A DNA stretch of 64,000 bases, from the NCBI GenBank assembly GCA_013397935.1, contig VZRN01004397.1:1299861-1363860 (forward strand). Direction: 5' to 3'. Made by a program: the position numbers and the translations under genes. This DNA is from Dasyornis broadbenti. Taxonomy: Eukaryota > Chordata > Aves > Passeriformes > Dasyornithidae. A model generated the notes under the pieces. It searched no databases, was not told the DNA's origin, and saw nothing but the letters and a program-made list of their open reading frames with translations. Below are positions 48,501 through 59,830 of this stretch, piece after piece (the first letter of the stretch is position 1; every line of letters starts with the position of its first letter).

Positions 48501-50459
48501 AGATTAACTGACAATTTAATGGATTGATCCAAAGATTGTTTTAATTTGCAAATAATCTCCTAAATGTCATAAAATCTCCGAAGCAACATGCAAACTATTC
48601 TGAGTCCAAAAATAATGAGCTATTGATTCTTTTGTTATGAAATCACTCTGTAGGTTGGCAATATACCTTTGGGCCACAATCTATTACATGAGAAAATTAC
48701 AGTACCTGATGCTGACAATGAAGAAATGACAGCAAACTTTTTCTCATTAAAATATAGGTTAGAAAAAAATGTCAAAACTAACTTTTTTTTCCCTCCACCA
48801 AATAAATAAATAAATAAGCACTATTCTTTCACATACTGTATTTCTGTGTATAGAACTTGATCAAATGCGTTACCCAAAATTCCCAGAACTGATTTTCTAC
48901 TGAATCTAAACCATTTCCATCTGTAGACTAGAAATCTGTATTTATCTATACATAGGTACATGGTTTTAAGGAGTTAAACAAATGCCTAAACCCCTTTTCA
49001 GAGGCTTAAACTGCCAAAACAAGGTAGCACATGAATGAACTGAGCGCCTAAAGGCACAGATGACAAAGGCACTGAGGACTGAAAGCACTCATTTATTTCA
49101 AGGAATATACTTCATCCCCAAAACTTGGTAAGAAAAACTTGAATATATGAGATCCACTTAGTTCAGACATCAACAGAGCACCAAAACCTCTCAAATCATG
49201 GCCTTTAGCTTTTCTTAGACCACCTTTATATGAACAATAAGTGTAGCTTAACTACAAAGCAAAGCAAAATGCAAACTTGGAGTATTCAACAAAGCCTAAA
49301 ATTTAAACTGGAATCACACAATACAATCATTATGATACTTTCTGCTTAGAACCAGAAGCTCCGTGCAAAAAAATCCTCAAGGTCCTTGCCAAACACAACT
49401 GGGGGGGTCCCTGAAGCAGGTGCAAGTTAAAGAAAAAGAACACACAACATCAGTATCCAAAAGAAGCAAACTTTGAGTCCAAGTCTAGGGTCAACAAAAG
49501 ATATGAAATACCATGTACCTGTGTCTTTATCAGCATAGTGTCTCAGTGCGTATTCCACCAGCCAAAATTATACCCATAGGAGCCTGTGCTATCCATTCCT
49601 GTATTAGGCAAAGCACACTCTGGGGACAGAGACAATGGTTTCTAATAACTTGCCCCTCAGCCCAGCCGTTGCCGTGACCTAGTTTTGCCCTCTTTAGTCT
49701 AGTTCACCACAGAGACTGGTTGCTCTTTTTCCGCATCTGAGTTTCTGGTGAGATAATGGTACTCAGCCCTCCCCAGGGTCTCACCACAGCTCCCACCAAA
49801 TGCATGCACTTCTCAAAAAATGTTGGTTTTGTAAGGATACAGGATGAGAGTAGAGGAAGAACAAGGCTAATACCACACAAAAAAAGGGTCTGTGCAGAGA
49901 TCTAGGGATTTTGCCTGTGGGTGGAGAGGTTGCCTGATTTTTTTTATTCCCCTGGTAGAGGCTGTCTCTACTTCAGTCTCTGTCCTCGGCAGCTGTAAGT
50001 CTTGAAAAGGCCTAAAACTTATCAGTCAGGTATTCCTACTGATGTCAAACATGAGTTAAGCAGAACCATGTTTGTCCCTAGCTTCACAGCCGACATTTTC
50101 CTTCTGAAAAGTAAAGTAGTACAACACTGAAGAATTTTATCTTTTGAATACAGTTGAGAGAATATAAAAATGCTAGATCAAAAATTGTTGAGGTGGCAAA
50201 GGAGACAAGAATCTATTCCCTGCATATAGATTACAAAATGTTCCAGGTTTGCTTTTAATTAATTGCTTTCCTTTCTTGTGGTTTTTTTAAGAGTTTTACT
50301 TCCATTGTGGAATTATTTTATAATCTGCCTTTCTTCACTAAACAACTAAAGGTTAGTTATAACAAATAGAATGTGAAATCCATTGTATTCATCCATTGTT
50401 TATACTTCTTGCAAAATAGTATAAAGACAATACATAAAGACAAATCTTTAAAACTGCTT
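45524..50459. other. Unique non-coding DNA
   Basis: No gene was recognised. A purine-biased, G+C-richer patch lies at 47560-47760, and an (AAAT)n run lies at 48800-48818. From 47322 to 51606 there is no open frame of 60 codons, an unusually long coding-poor stretch for this window. No repeat copy could be named. Confidence 0.55.
48800..48818. repeat. Microsatellite (AAAT)n
   Basis: Four to five uninterrupted AAAT units. Short and likely stable. Confidence 0.85.
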
Positions 50460-51070
50460 CAGGCTCCAAATTAAAAATTATTCCCTTTTGTGCTGATTAC
50501 CAAGGGATATTTGGAGAATCCCCTGTGATCACAGGACATTTCCATATTGCCTGTCACTTTAAGGTGAAAAATTTGCAAGGACACTCTCACCATCTGTCAT
50601 CAACTTGCTTTAGGTGACAGAGAGGACTGGTCTAAAATGGCCAATAGGCCTCATGCATAACAAAGCCCTTGCACTTTTGCATTGTTTATATTTTGACCTG
50701 GGCAGATAATCCTTCAGAATGGAGACTGTGTTTTGTTACTTCTTTTTTCCTCACACAGTGACCATTTCAGTGCTGTCTTTCAAAGAGAAATCATCCATCC
50801 ATTTAGAAAGTAAATTTAGAGAACTGTCTCTCTGTTACTGTTCAACCTAAACAACTACATTGCAGACTGAAGGCATTTTATTAACAGCACCATGTTTCAT
50901 GAAAGCTAGTGAAAAACTTGCTTTTCTAAACGAAGGGGCTTTTTTGAGTGACATAGTCACTTCATTTAAACTGTAAATCTAGGTAGTTGTGAATGCTTAA
51001 TGCACTGTCAAGGTTTGTTGCTAACAGTCTCTCATTAAATGGATAATTTAAAAGCCGACAGCAATCTAGA
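50460..51070. promoter_or_regulatory. Candidate enhancer-like conserved element with SOX and POU motifs
   Basis: A 600-bp block with no simple repeats, no mobile elements and no open frames. TGCATAACAAAG at 50654-50665 matches 12 contiguous bases of the reverse complement of the classical SOX-OCT composite site. Twenty bases on, TTTTGCATTGTTTA (50675-50688) again places a POU-like TTGCAT on a SOX-like CATTGTT. Downstream lie GAGTGACATAGTCAC near 50947 and CTCATTAAATGGATAATTTA near 51030. The known role of such composites is enhancer activity in pluripotent and neural progenitor cells. Function here is inference. Confidence 0.4.
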
Positions 51071-54039
51071 TGGAAAAAAATAGCACCTTTCTGCAGCTTG
51101 ACAAAACCATGTTAGCCTGTTTGTATAGTCACTCGTATAACAAGGACCATTTCTCATAGCAGAAGTCAAAGATAAACTGTTCTTACCACTATGTCAAGCA
51201 CCACTTAAGACTTGCAAATACCATTTCCTCATACAATAGATGCCTCTCCAGCCTATCAGGTTTGTAGCTACACACTTACAGCACTGGTTAAAGGAGTTAA
51301 GGAAAAAAAGTTGGAAAAATAAACTCCTGGAAAATGTTTTCATCTTGTCAATTATCTATCAGAATGACTGGAAAATAAAGGACTAATAGAACATTCATCC
51401 CAGGGCTTTATCTGCCTCAAAGTCCAACAGCTAAGAAAATCATCTGAAAAAGCCGTTTTTAGAAACAAGTGAATGGATGAAGGGAGGAATGAATATATGA
51501 TGGGGACATCCCTTCTGTCAGAGTAACAGGATAGTAACAGGATCCTCTAGGTTTTATTTCATCTTCAACACATACGATATTTGCATCTATAGAAGTAAGT
51601 CTGTATTTAAGGCACAGGCAAGTCTTCAAGAGATGCATTGTACCTCTCTAGGCTTATTTCTGTTATAATTGGGGAACATTTGTTATTTTTCAGTCCACCC
51701 TTATATTTTAGTAATAAACAAGACCTTTTAATTACAAATGAAGTCAACTCTTTCCTCTGCAAAACTGGCTCCACTGATGCTAAAGGGAATTGCACTGAAT
51801 TCTGAAGGATAAATAAATCCCTTGAGGTCCACTCCTTCTCTCCCACCTGCATCATGCACAATATATCAGAAACACAGAGTCACTTAATCATGGGAGCTCT
51901 CCTTAATCACTCCTAGCTCCCCTCCTAATTCTGAATTTCACTGAGCATGGCTGCCCATAAGCAAACAGTCATTTATTGTTCTATTACTGTGTTAGGTTCT
52001 GAAAGGATTACCTTTTTAATCAAATCTCCGTGCAGAAAATAGGATCTGTAAAACCATGAGCTAGACAGACTGAGTACAAAACCTTGGTGGTCTGTGAACT
52101 CCTGAGTTTCTGCTTTCTCTTGGGTTTAGGATCTAGAAATAGGCAAAAAAATTTCTACCAATATTGATTCCTTCCTCTCTCAGACAAAATTCTTGCGATG
52201 TTCAAAAACCAGACTCCCTGAAAACCAGGTTTGGAGCGAGAATTTCGACAAAGCTTTCAGCTGTGTAGAGATAAGGTGTCACTACAGATGCTGAAAACTC
52301 TCACTGGGTTCCGCCTGCAGTATGATATTAGCACTTTTGCTTGTTGAAGGTATAACCATGATTTTTATATCTATTTGACTTTTCAAAACAGCATGACATG
52401 CACAAGAGGATGAATAAAAGAAGTTGCTCAAATTCAAATGAAATTTTATCTCAACAACTTTGCTGTGTTTTAGATGGCCCCTTTCAATAACAGCTATGCA
52501 TCACACATCTGGCTCAGAAGTTCCCAGACATCTTTTCCTGCATAAAATTAATCATACACAGGTCATCTTTATACATTTTTGAGCTATAAATACAAGTTCA
52601 TGTATTCCAGTCAACCTAGAACTAAATTATTCAAGGTCTTTGGATAGTACAGCTTTATGGTAAATATTTGGGGGCAGTTTGTGGTGATAAACTTAACAAG
52701 TAAAGGATTCTACTTCTTGGTGCTTTTCTTTGAAAAGCAATAACAGAAGGAATTCAGGAACAGTTGCAGAGCTACCCAGTAACCTCTGTGACAAACATTG
52801 GGGACTCCAGGGTTGGTGGAAGCACAGTTATTTGTGATAGAGGGTTTGCAGTAGCCCACCTCAGTGACAAAAGCTCTGTGATGCTAATTCTGAGAGAAGC
52901 GCTGATAATCTGCCAAAACATAGATTACAAAAGCTGCACTTGCTTCTGATTCTGCAAAGATCCCTTCATAAGGATTGCTTAGAAGGTATACTCTGTCACC
53001 CTGCCTGGTGTTCTCCTAGCCTCCCCTCAAAGTGTTTGGCATTCTTGGCACACACTGCCCGGCATAAATCCCTGCAGAAGGCATCACATCTCCCTTTGGA
53101 CCTCTAGGGTAAAGACACAAAGATCAAAATGTTTCAGGTAACAGTGTTCCCAGCCTCCAGAGAAGAGAGGAGCAGGGACCCATTCTGTTTTTTGGGAGAC
53201 ATATAGAGTTCAGAAAAGAGATATGCATAGAAAAGAGTATCTGAAAGCTATGCATATAGTACAGAGCTTGATCTCCAAACAAGAAATTTATGGAAAAACA
53301 GCAAGGCATAATTTAGTAGGTGTGTCAATGCCCCTGCAGTGTGCAGAAATCTGCTGTTTGATTTAATAATTTCTTTCTTCCAAGGGCACCATTTGCCCCA
53401 AGAAGTTTTGCCTTTATATTTTATTAACGAACACTAAAAAGCATTTCTGAAAGCATTGTCAGAATCTGACAGGCACCCTTGAAGTTCAAAGTAGAGAGAG
53501 CACTTTAAAAGTAAACTTTTACTTGGGGTTGGAATAAAAATTTATAAAAGTCTTTTAAAATATATTAAATATGTTTCCTCTTACAATCATCTCTCTTTTT
53601 CACAGATTTGGTATTTGTATGACCATGTCGCGAAGAAGCATTTTTGTGACACGTAGACATAGCCTTTAAATTGCTTCCAAAATACTACAAAGGAAAATGC
53701 AAACACTATATAGAAATTAAGAAATGCATGTTTCCATGCTTCTTTAAGCACATGAAAATGCCAGATTTTAGAAGCTAATCTTCCAATAAATGATATGTTA
53801 TATTTAACTGCGGAGCACTCTGGAAAAAAAAAAAAAATAGATAACAATGTTCCAATATATCAAGATTCAGTTTAGTAGGTGTAAAAAGTATCTTTCTAGT
53901 ATTTCAAGTGCTGAAATGGCATATCACATTAGCTCTTCTGACGTCTGAAGCTGTGATTTCCTTGCTTTAAAAAAAAAATAATAGGATTTATTTGAGTTGC
54001 TATCTTCAGTTAAGTATAGGGCTCACTTTCCCTCTGCCT
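51071..54039. other. Unique A+T-rich non-coding DNA
   Basis: No gene was recognised. An 11-bp tandem duplication (AGTAACAGGAT twice) lies at 51522-51543. The frames at 51607-51861 (minus) and 53587-53847 (minus) are short and unrecognised. Confidence 0.55.
51522..51543. repeat. Perfect tandem duplication, 11 bp x 2
   Basis: AGTAACAGGAT appears twice in direct succession without mismatch. This is a slippage-type duplication. Confidence 0.9.
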
Positions 54040-54215
54040 CACACATGTAAACACAAACAGTCCTATCACAAAACAATTGGCAGTTTTCATTGTCTTGTTA
54101 ATCTTGCAACCACATCTTTCTGTAATTTAACAGACTCTGCAATTTGGAATTCATTATAATTTGCATTGTTAATTAAAATTGTTTCTGATGGATTATTTCT
54201 GTATTAAATATTATT
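54040..54215. promoter_or_regulatory. Candidate enhancer-like element with overlapping POU, SOX and homeodomain words
   Basis: ATTTGCATTGTT at 54159-54170 fuses a reversed POU octamer (ATTTGCAT) to a SOX core (CATTGTT) sharing CAT. It is followed immediately by the palindromic homeodomain-type word TTAATTAA (54169-54176). Upstream, TTTTCATTGTCTTGTTAATC near 54086-54105 adds a further SOX-like core. The block is free of repeats and frames. Regulatory function is inferred from motif density only. Confidence 0.35.
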
Positions 54216-57200
54216 TCTGTACAAAAGGTTTTGGTTTTTTCTAAAGTGGTTTAGTGAAATATTTTTAAATCAACATTAGGCCTGTCTGGTAAAGAAAATC
54301 ACTTCATGGGAAAGCTCATGCAATAGCATCTATATAAATACTATAAAGATATTCCAAATCTAAAAGATCTCTATGGAGAACTTTTTATTAAAAATACAGA
54401 TAAATGCATCTGAACAATATAATTTTTAAAAATGTTACTCTTTTCCTGGAAAAAAAAACCAAAAAACAGAATGGTGTTTCATAAGCATAAAATTAAATTA
54501 TAGGCTATAGTACAAATAGGAATGCTGAGGGAAAAAGTACAGCGTAAGAGATGTTGAAGAAATATGTAATATATTTAATGATTCAAATATATATAGTTGT
54601 TGGAACCTATGAGAAATCACTGTGAAAAGTGGTTGCTTTATTTACTAGTCACTTGCTACCACTATTTCATTGCATCACAGCCTTTCTCAGCAATCCGAGG
54701 AATTTTGTGGCTAAAGAGATTTGAGTGTTTATGACAAGCCATTCTTTCTTAAGTACTCAGCAAGGACTAACAATTTTCTTTTGTGGTTTAAGCAAGGATA
54801 AACCTTCCATTTAACCTTTGAATCTGAGCTAAAACCTCTAGTGACATTATGCATGACTTCATGGCCAGCAGTCAGAAGTGAAAATGTAGTTCTTGGCCCT
54901 GCCTCCAACAGAATAGGGAGCCTGGGAATAGGGCTGTGTTCTCATTGCCAAACCAGCATTTTGACCAGGGGCTGAATCCCTGTCTCTGAATCCACGAGTC
55001 AAACCTAGAGAGAGGTTTGATCAAATCAAATCAAAGAAAGGCATGCAGCATTTGGTCCTCTGTGCTCTACATGTGGATGAGCGCAGCTGCAGAGACCTAA
55101 AGACACTCTTGGATACACAGATGGACCTCCAAGGGCTCCTTTTTGGGGAAAGTATGTAACTACAAATACTGCTTTCCCCAAAGCATACAGTATACATTTG
55201 TATGGCTACCCAGGTACTCTTTTTTTTTCTTCTTCTTTTTTTTTTTTTTCTTTCCCCAGAGAAAGAATGAAAGTAACAAAATCTGTAGGATTTTGGAAAC
55301 CTCACTCCATCCACTGAGTGATAAATTCCACTTGTGGCGCATTTGCTGAATATATGAAAATACTTACAATCTGTTATTCACACTTTCAGTCAATTAAGCT
55401 ATTTAAATGATTTGTTTTAATTTCATTCCCAAGTCTTCCAAATTCTGTCATCTCATGTGTGATCCAAATAAAGACAGAAACTTTATTTGTCTGATATATT
55501 TCTTGTTCTTTAAACAGGACAAATGGTACCTTGTTCACATTTATTTGTAGCAAGAGCTGAAATGGAGAATACTTCCAGGTAAACAGTAAATAAGTAGATT
55601 CTAATATTCCAGTATGTCATTAAATAAAAACTACATAATTTTCTTTCTTTGAAATGGACTATTTTTGCTAAATATTTTATATTTATTTCCAGCCTAGACT
55701 ATCAACTGAGCTATAACATCCTGAAATGCTCAATGAAATAAGGTACTATTTGTAACTTTTATATCATACTGCATTATTAAAAGAAGTGGTGATTTTTTTA
55801 TTATTTCTGATTGTTTTTTCAAGCATTTCATGAAATTAAGTGGCGACATTATTTTCCTCCATTGTCACATGGAATGGTGGCAAACCTGCTCAAAGGTATT
55901 TTAATAGATGGAAGATATTGTATGTAACCATAAGTTCAGGTTCTAATGTTAGAATGAGCTTATTTCTGAGCACTGAATATGTGTTTCTAAGTAATCTTTA
56001 AGCACCAACATTATCTGTGCCAGAGAGGAGCATTGCCTCGTCACTCCTGTGGAGTGTCCCTGCCTCTAACCTACAGAAAGGATGACTTGTGTGTTGAAGG
56101 TTAATATCATGCAAAAACATTCCTGAGATAATAGCACAATGCTGGATTCCAATATACTGGTTTTTAAGATGTGCCTGTTATGGTTCATCACATTTATGCA
56201 CTGTGCCTACACTCGCTTAGGCTTATCCAATCCCACTTGAGTATTGTGGTTGGTACAAAGACAACACTACATATATCATTTTAAAAATGAGGTAGTAATA
56301 GAACTCAGGTTCATGTAAAATCAAACTTGGTCATACCACAGAGAAGTACTCCATAAATATTTTGAACATTAAGTAAAGAGATTACAATGCCAAACAAACA
56401 TTGCAAGCTGTCTCTGTAGGACCATAAACACTTTGTAAACATGGATTTTCTTACAGCATGGGAAGGGAGCAATTACCAAGGCATGGTTGAAGAGGTAGAT
56501 ATGTGCATCAGGACGGACAGATGGGACTAGATCTTGCCTCAAGGCTGAGAGAGCAGTTCTGAGAGAGAAGAGCATAAGGACAACTCCCTAGGAGAAGATC
56601 ATCACAGTACTTTATGGGACTGACCAGATTTCATCTCCTTCCAGAACTGTTACCATGCACCCAAATCCTGAATAAGAGCCCTGGAAATGAATGAAGGTCC
56701 AGAGCTTGGAGAAGTGTAACATCGAATCTGATAAAACAAGGCTAACAAGGCTTTTGTTCATCACTTTAGACCTTGCAAAGTGTGTCACAAAGGAATTTTT
56801 ATAGTTATTTCTATTCTTTACTGAGCTGCTTCTGTAGGAACCTACATGGTTAAATTCTCACAATAGTTACTACTTTTAGTAAAAGTCCAGCCCAAAATCC
56901 AAAGATCCAGCACATCCAAGATTCTCAGGTATAGCTACAGCAGTTAATCAAGCAGGGCCCAGGTACAGGTTCAGGCACAATCCACCATTTTCTTCAGTGT
57001 TTAGTTGTTTTTGCTCTCCCAGTTACAAGGGACCACTGTGAGTTTGGTTGCAACTGCCACATTATTTGGAGTTTTGAGTGCCTGGATTCTAAAATATCCT
57101 GTGGATTCCAATGTAAAGGCCATAAGCATGCAGCAGAAATGTCCTTTCTTGGGATATAATATTCACTGTGAAGAGTGAAAAGCAAGCAACTCTCACTTCT

Positions 57201-57658
57201 TGCATCAACTGAGTCTTTCTTCAGGCATCCAAATTAAAAATCTCGTCCTACTGGTGTTTGCATGCCTCAAAAAGCAAAAAAATCCTGGAGTAAATTATTG
57301 CCTGGAAGCGACCAAACAACAGAGCAATACATTTGATGTAGCATCTAATGCCTGCCTTCCAGTGGACAAAGGGAATTAAATGAAAGAGAAAATAGAACCA
57401 TATTTTGGAAAGCTGCATAGTGGAGTCTGTAACCCTTCTCCTTTCCTTCCAAGACAAGTGCCAACCTGTGTTATATTTCCACTGAGGCTTTCCACGCAGA
57501 AACCACATGAATGAGGAAAATCCCTGCCATGAGACTGTACCTACCTCTCTTCCTCCTGCACTGGAGTCCTCACCCGAGGCAATCCAGCAACTGTCTGTGG
57601 ACAGCATTCCTCTTCCAGCAAACGCATGCCCCTCCCTCTCAGCCCTCCTATGCCCTGT
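54216..57658. other. Unique non-coding DNA
   Basis: No gene or nameable repeat was seen apart from the pyrimidine tract at 55217-55257, listed separately. Plus-strand frames around 57507-57895 run into the LTR and are not genes. Confidence 0.5.
55217..55260 (+). repeat. Pyrimidine tract ending in an acceptor-like CCCCAG
   Basis: About 41 bp of T with a few C (55217-55257) is followed by CCCCAG, giving an ideal-looking splice acceptor. No donor or conserved coding frame follows at exon-like distance, so I treat it as simple sequence first and as an acceptor only as a possibility. Confidence 0.7.
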
Positions 57659-57663
57659 GCCAC
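57659..57663. repeat. Left target-site duplication of the solo LTR
   Basis: GCCAC immediately precedes the TG of the LTR and is repeated exactly at 58743-58747. A 5-bp duplication is characteristic of ERVL-class integration in birds and mammals. Confidence 0.85.
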
Positions 57664-58186
57664 TGTCGTGGTTTAGCTTGGCCCAGGTTTTCTAGTGGGG
57701 GGGCACAAAGATGGCTCCTCTGTGAAGCTTCTCGAAGCCTTCACCATGTCCAGCTCTGAGGTGATGGACATGCTGCTGGCCAAGCCTGGGCCAATTAGAG
57801 ATGTTGGTTACGCCTCTGTGAAAAACATATTTAAGATGAAATCAAAACAATGGGTGCACGCACTTTTCCTTAGCCAGAGGAGGAGGAGTAGGTGAGAGTA
57901 TGTGAGGGAAAACAACATGGAGAGACCAAGGTCAGTGGAGAAGGAGGGGGAGGGGGAGCTCCAGGCGCCAGAGCTCTGCAGCCTCTGCAGGCCGTGGTGA
58001 GGCCCATGGTGAAGCAGGGGGTGCCCCTGCAGCCCATGGGGGCCCACGGGAAATGCTGAGATCCACTTGCCCCAAAGCGAGTAGATACCCTGAAAGTGGC
58101 CGTGGTCCAGAGGGAGTCCTAGTGGAGAAACAGGCCTTGACTTGCACCCTGAGACTGAACTGAGTGTCCCACATGGAGTGGGTGGG

Positions 58187-58189
<3 letters not shown>

Positions 58190-58216
<27 letters not shown>
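58190..58216. repeat. (GA)n microsatellite inside the LTR
   Basis: Thirteen to fourteen uninterrupted GA units. The position within the U3 region may vary the LTR's length between copies. Confidence 0.95.
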
Positions 58217-58217
<1 letters not shown>

Positions 58218-58589
58218 AGCCCAGCAGAAGTCCGGTAAAGAGAAGAAGCCTTGCTCCCGAGATGGAAACGGCCCGGCTCAGAGGTCTGTACCCCGTGGAA
58301 GATGGACCCCACGCCGTAGCAGTTTTGGGGAGACTGCTTGCCTGTGTGGGGACCAGCGTCACTGCAGCAGTGTTGGGCGGGCTGCCAACAGTGAGACCCA
58401 TGGCTACGCAGAGGGAAAGAGCCTCTCCCCCAAGCAGGGGAAGAAGATCTGGGTGATGAACTGACCTAACCCCCTCCCATACCTTGTTCCCTTGTGCAGC
58501 TGCTGGGAAGGAGGGAGCGGGGTGAGCAAAGAAACGGTGGCCTTGAAGGGTTTATTTTACCTCTCATTTACTCCTCTGACTCTGTTAGT

Positions 58590-58595
58590 AATAAA
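58590..58595 (+). promoter_or_regulatory. LTR polyadenylation signal
   Basis: Canonical AATAAA, followed by a T-rich pyrimidine region (CCTGTTTCTCCTATTCTAAG) about 30 bp downstream. This is the usual arrangement at the R/U5 border of retroviral LTRs and gives the element its orientation. Confidence 0.7.
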
Positions 58596-58742
58596 TTAGA
58601 TCACTTTGCAACCTAAGTTAGTCCTGTTTCTCCTATTCTAAGTGCGTCTTCTCCCAGGTTTCCTTATCTCAACTCATAAGCCCTGGGTGTGGGTGTGTTC
58701 ATTTGGGGGTACCTGGCATTTGGCCAGGCTCAAACCATGACA

Positions 58743-58747
58743 GCCAC
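58743..58747. repeat. Right target-site duplication of the solo LTR
   Basis: GCCAC directly after the terminal CA of the LTR, identical to 57659-57663. The lack of any mismatch suggests a fairly recent insertion. Confidence 0.85.
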
Positions 58748-59199
58748 CAGACTTCTGCACCCTGACTGGCACAGAAGTTGCTCTCCCCGGCTGTGACAGG
58801 GAGAGAGGCTGGCAGACACACCCTGAACGGTGCTCTTCAGGACCAGGTTGAGAGCTGGTGACTCCATGCCCTGCCCCAAAGGGAGGAGAATAACCACAGG
58901 ACCTTGTCCAGAAAGTCTGTGGGGTTCCCACTCCTAGGTGTTTACCCTGCAGAGTAAAGCTTTCCCATTGAAAAGGGAGGTGAAATAGGGCATCTCTATC
59001 ACTCTTTTATAAAGCTACTAAAGATTATTAGATTACACTTTCAAGATCCAAACACAAGGGTAGCAGACTGCACTCTGAATTATATAAAGCATATAATTCA
59101 CTACACTTTCACTAGAAAACCTAACAATGTGAACAAAAGAACGCCAAAGCAGAGTTTGAGTTATTCTTCTTACAAGGCAAAGGCAAAACAGTTGCATCT
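58748..59199. other. Unique non-coding DNA downstream of the LTR
   Basis: The first 200 bp are rather G+C-rich, and the rest is A+T-rich. No gene or named repeat was supported. Confidence 0.5.
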
Positions 59200-59830
59200 A
59201 GATGCATGAGACAATTAAAAATAGCCCTCTCATGTCAGACAGCTAATTGTCAGGTCCAAAAAAGATAGCTTTAAAGTTACTACTTATTTTCAGTAAAGTT
59301 CCACAAATCTGTGTCCCAGTGTTTTATTGCTTAAGTAGAGGAAAGGCTCGGGCACTATAATGTAATTCCCTTGTTATTTTATTACTTTTCCATGTAAAAT
59401 TGTGGGATATAACAGGAGTATGAGCAATTATGTAGAGTAGGGTTATTCATCCCTACATGTTTTTACTCCTTAAAACTGGGTAATTCCTTTCCAAAAATTG
59501 GTCCTAGGCATAAAACGCCTTGAGCAGCTTTAATTTCAGAAAAGAGCAATAAATCACTTTAATACAAGAAGCAATATTTGATTACTCTGCATTACCCGGT
59601 AGCCCCTTTACAATTATAATCCTTTACACTCTTATCAATGAATACATCACTCCTAACTCTAACCCTTCAATCACCCTCTCCCTCATCCGTGCTCCAACTC
59701 TTTGGCAACAAGCCTCTTACTATTATTTAATATTAAATTATATACCACGTATGTGATGGTGATAGTCATGTGATAAATTGCATTTATCATGCACCTTTTA
59801 ATGCAGCTGCATTAATCATGTCTCTCTTTC
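59200..59830. promoter_or_regulatory. Candidate enhancer-like conserved element with palindromic E-box
   Basis: A repeat-free 600-bp block rich in homeodomain-like and POU-like words, such as ATTGCTTAAGTAGAG and TTGCATTTATCATGCACC. It includes the 18-bp perfect palindrome TTAATGCAGCTGCATTAA (59798-59815), centred on a CAGCTG E-box and flanked on both sides by ATTAA-type homeodomain cores. CAGCTG E-boxes bind bHLH dimers such as MYOD, ASCL1 and PTF1A. Function is inferred; conservation is untested. Confidence 0.4.

Larger units (their letters stand above)
57664..58742 (+). mobile_element. Solo LTR of an avian ERVL-type endogenous retrovirus (1,079 bp)
   Basis: The element starts TGTCGTGGTTT and ends AAACCATGACA. 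The ends are an 11-bp terminal inverted repeat with one mismatch that includes the canonical TG...CA of LTRs. The 5-bp duplication GCCAC flanks it on both sides. An AATAAA poly(A) signal at 58590-58595 leaves about 150 bp of presumed R-U5, which sets the plus orientation. A (GA)n tract lies inside at 58190-58216. No gag, pol or env sequence and no second LTR adjoin it, so it formed by recombination between two LTRs. The 197-codon minus-strand frame at 57808-58401 is a by-product of the G+C-rich LTR. Confidence 0.9.

Noticed and set aside
57808..58401. 197-codon minus-strand open frame (longest in the window) as a gene
   Set aside because: It lies wholly inside the solo LTR, and its Ser-Leu run is the antisense of the (GA)n tract.
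59653..59666. Interstitial telomere-like CTAACTCTAACCCT
   Set aside because: Only about two imperfect units; below any reasonable threshold.
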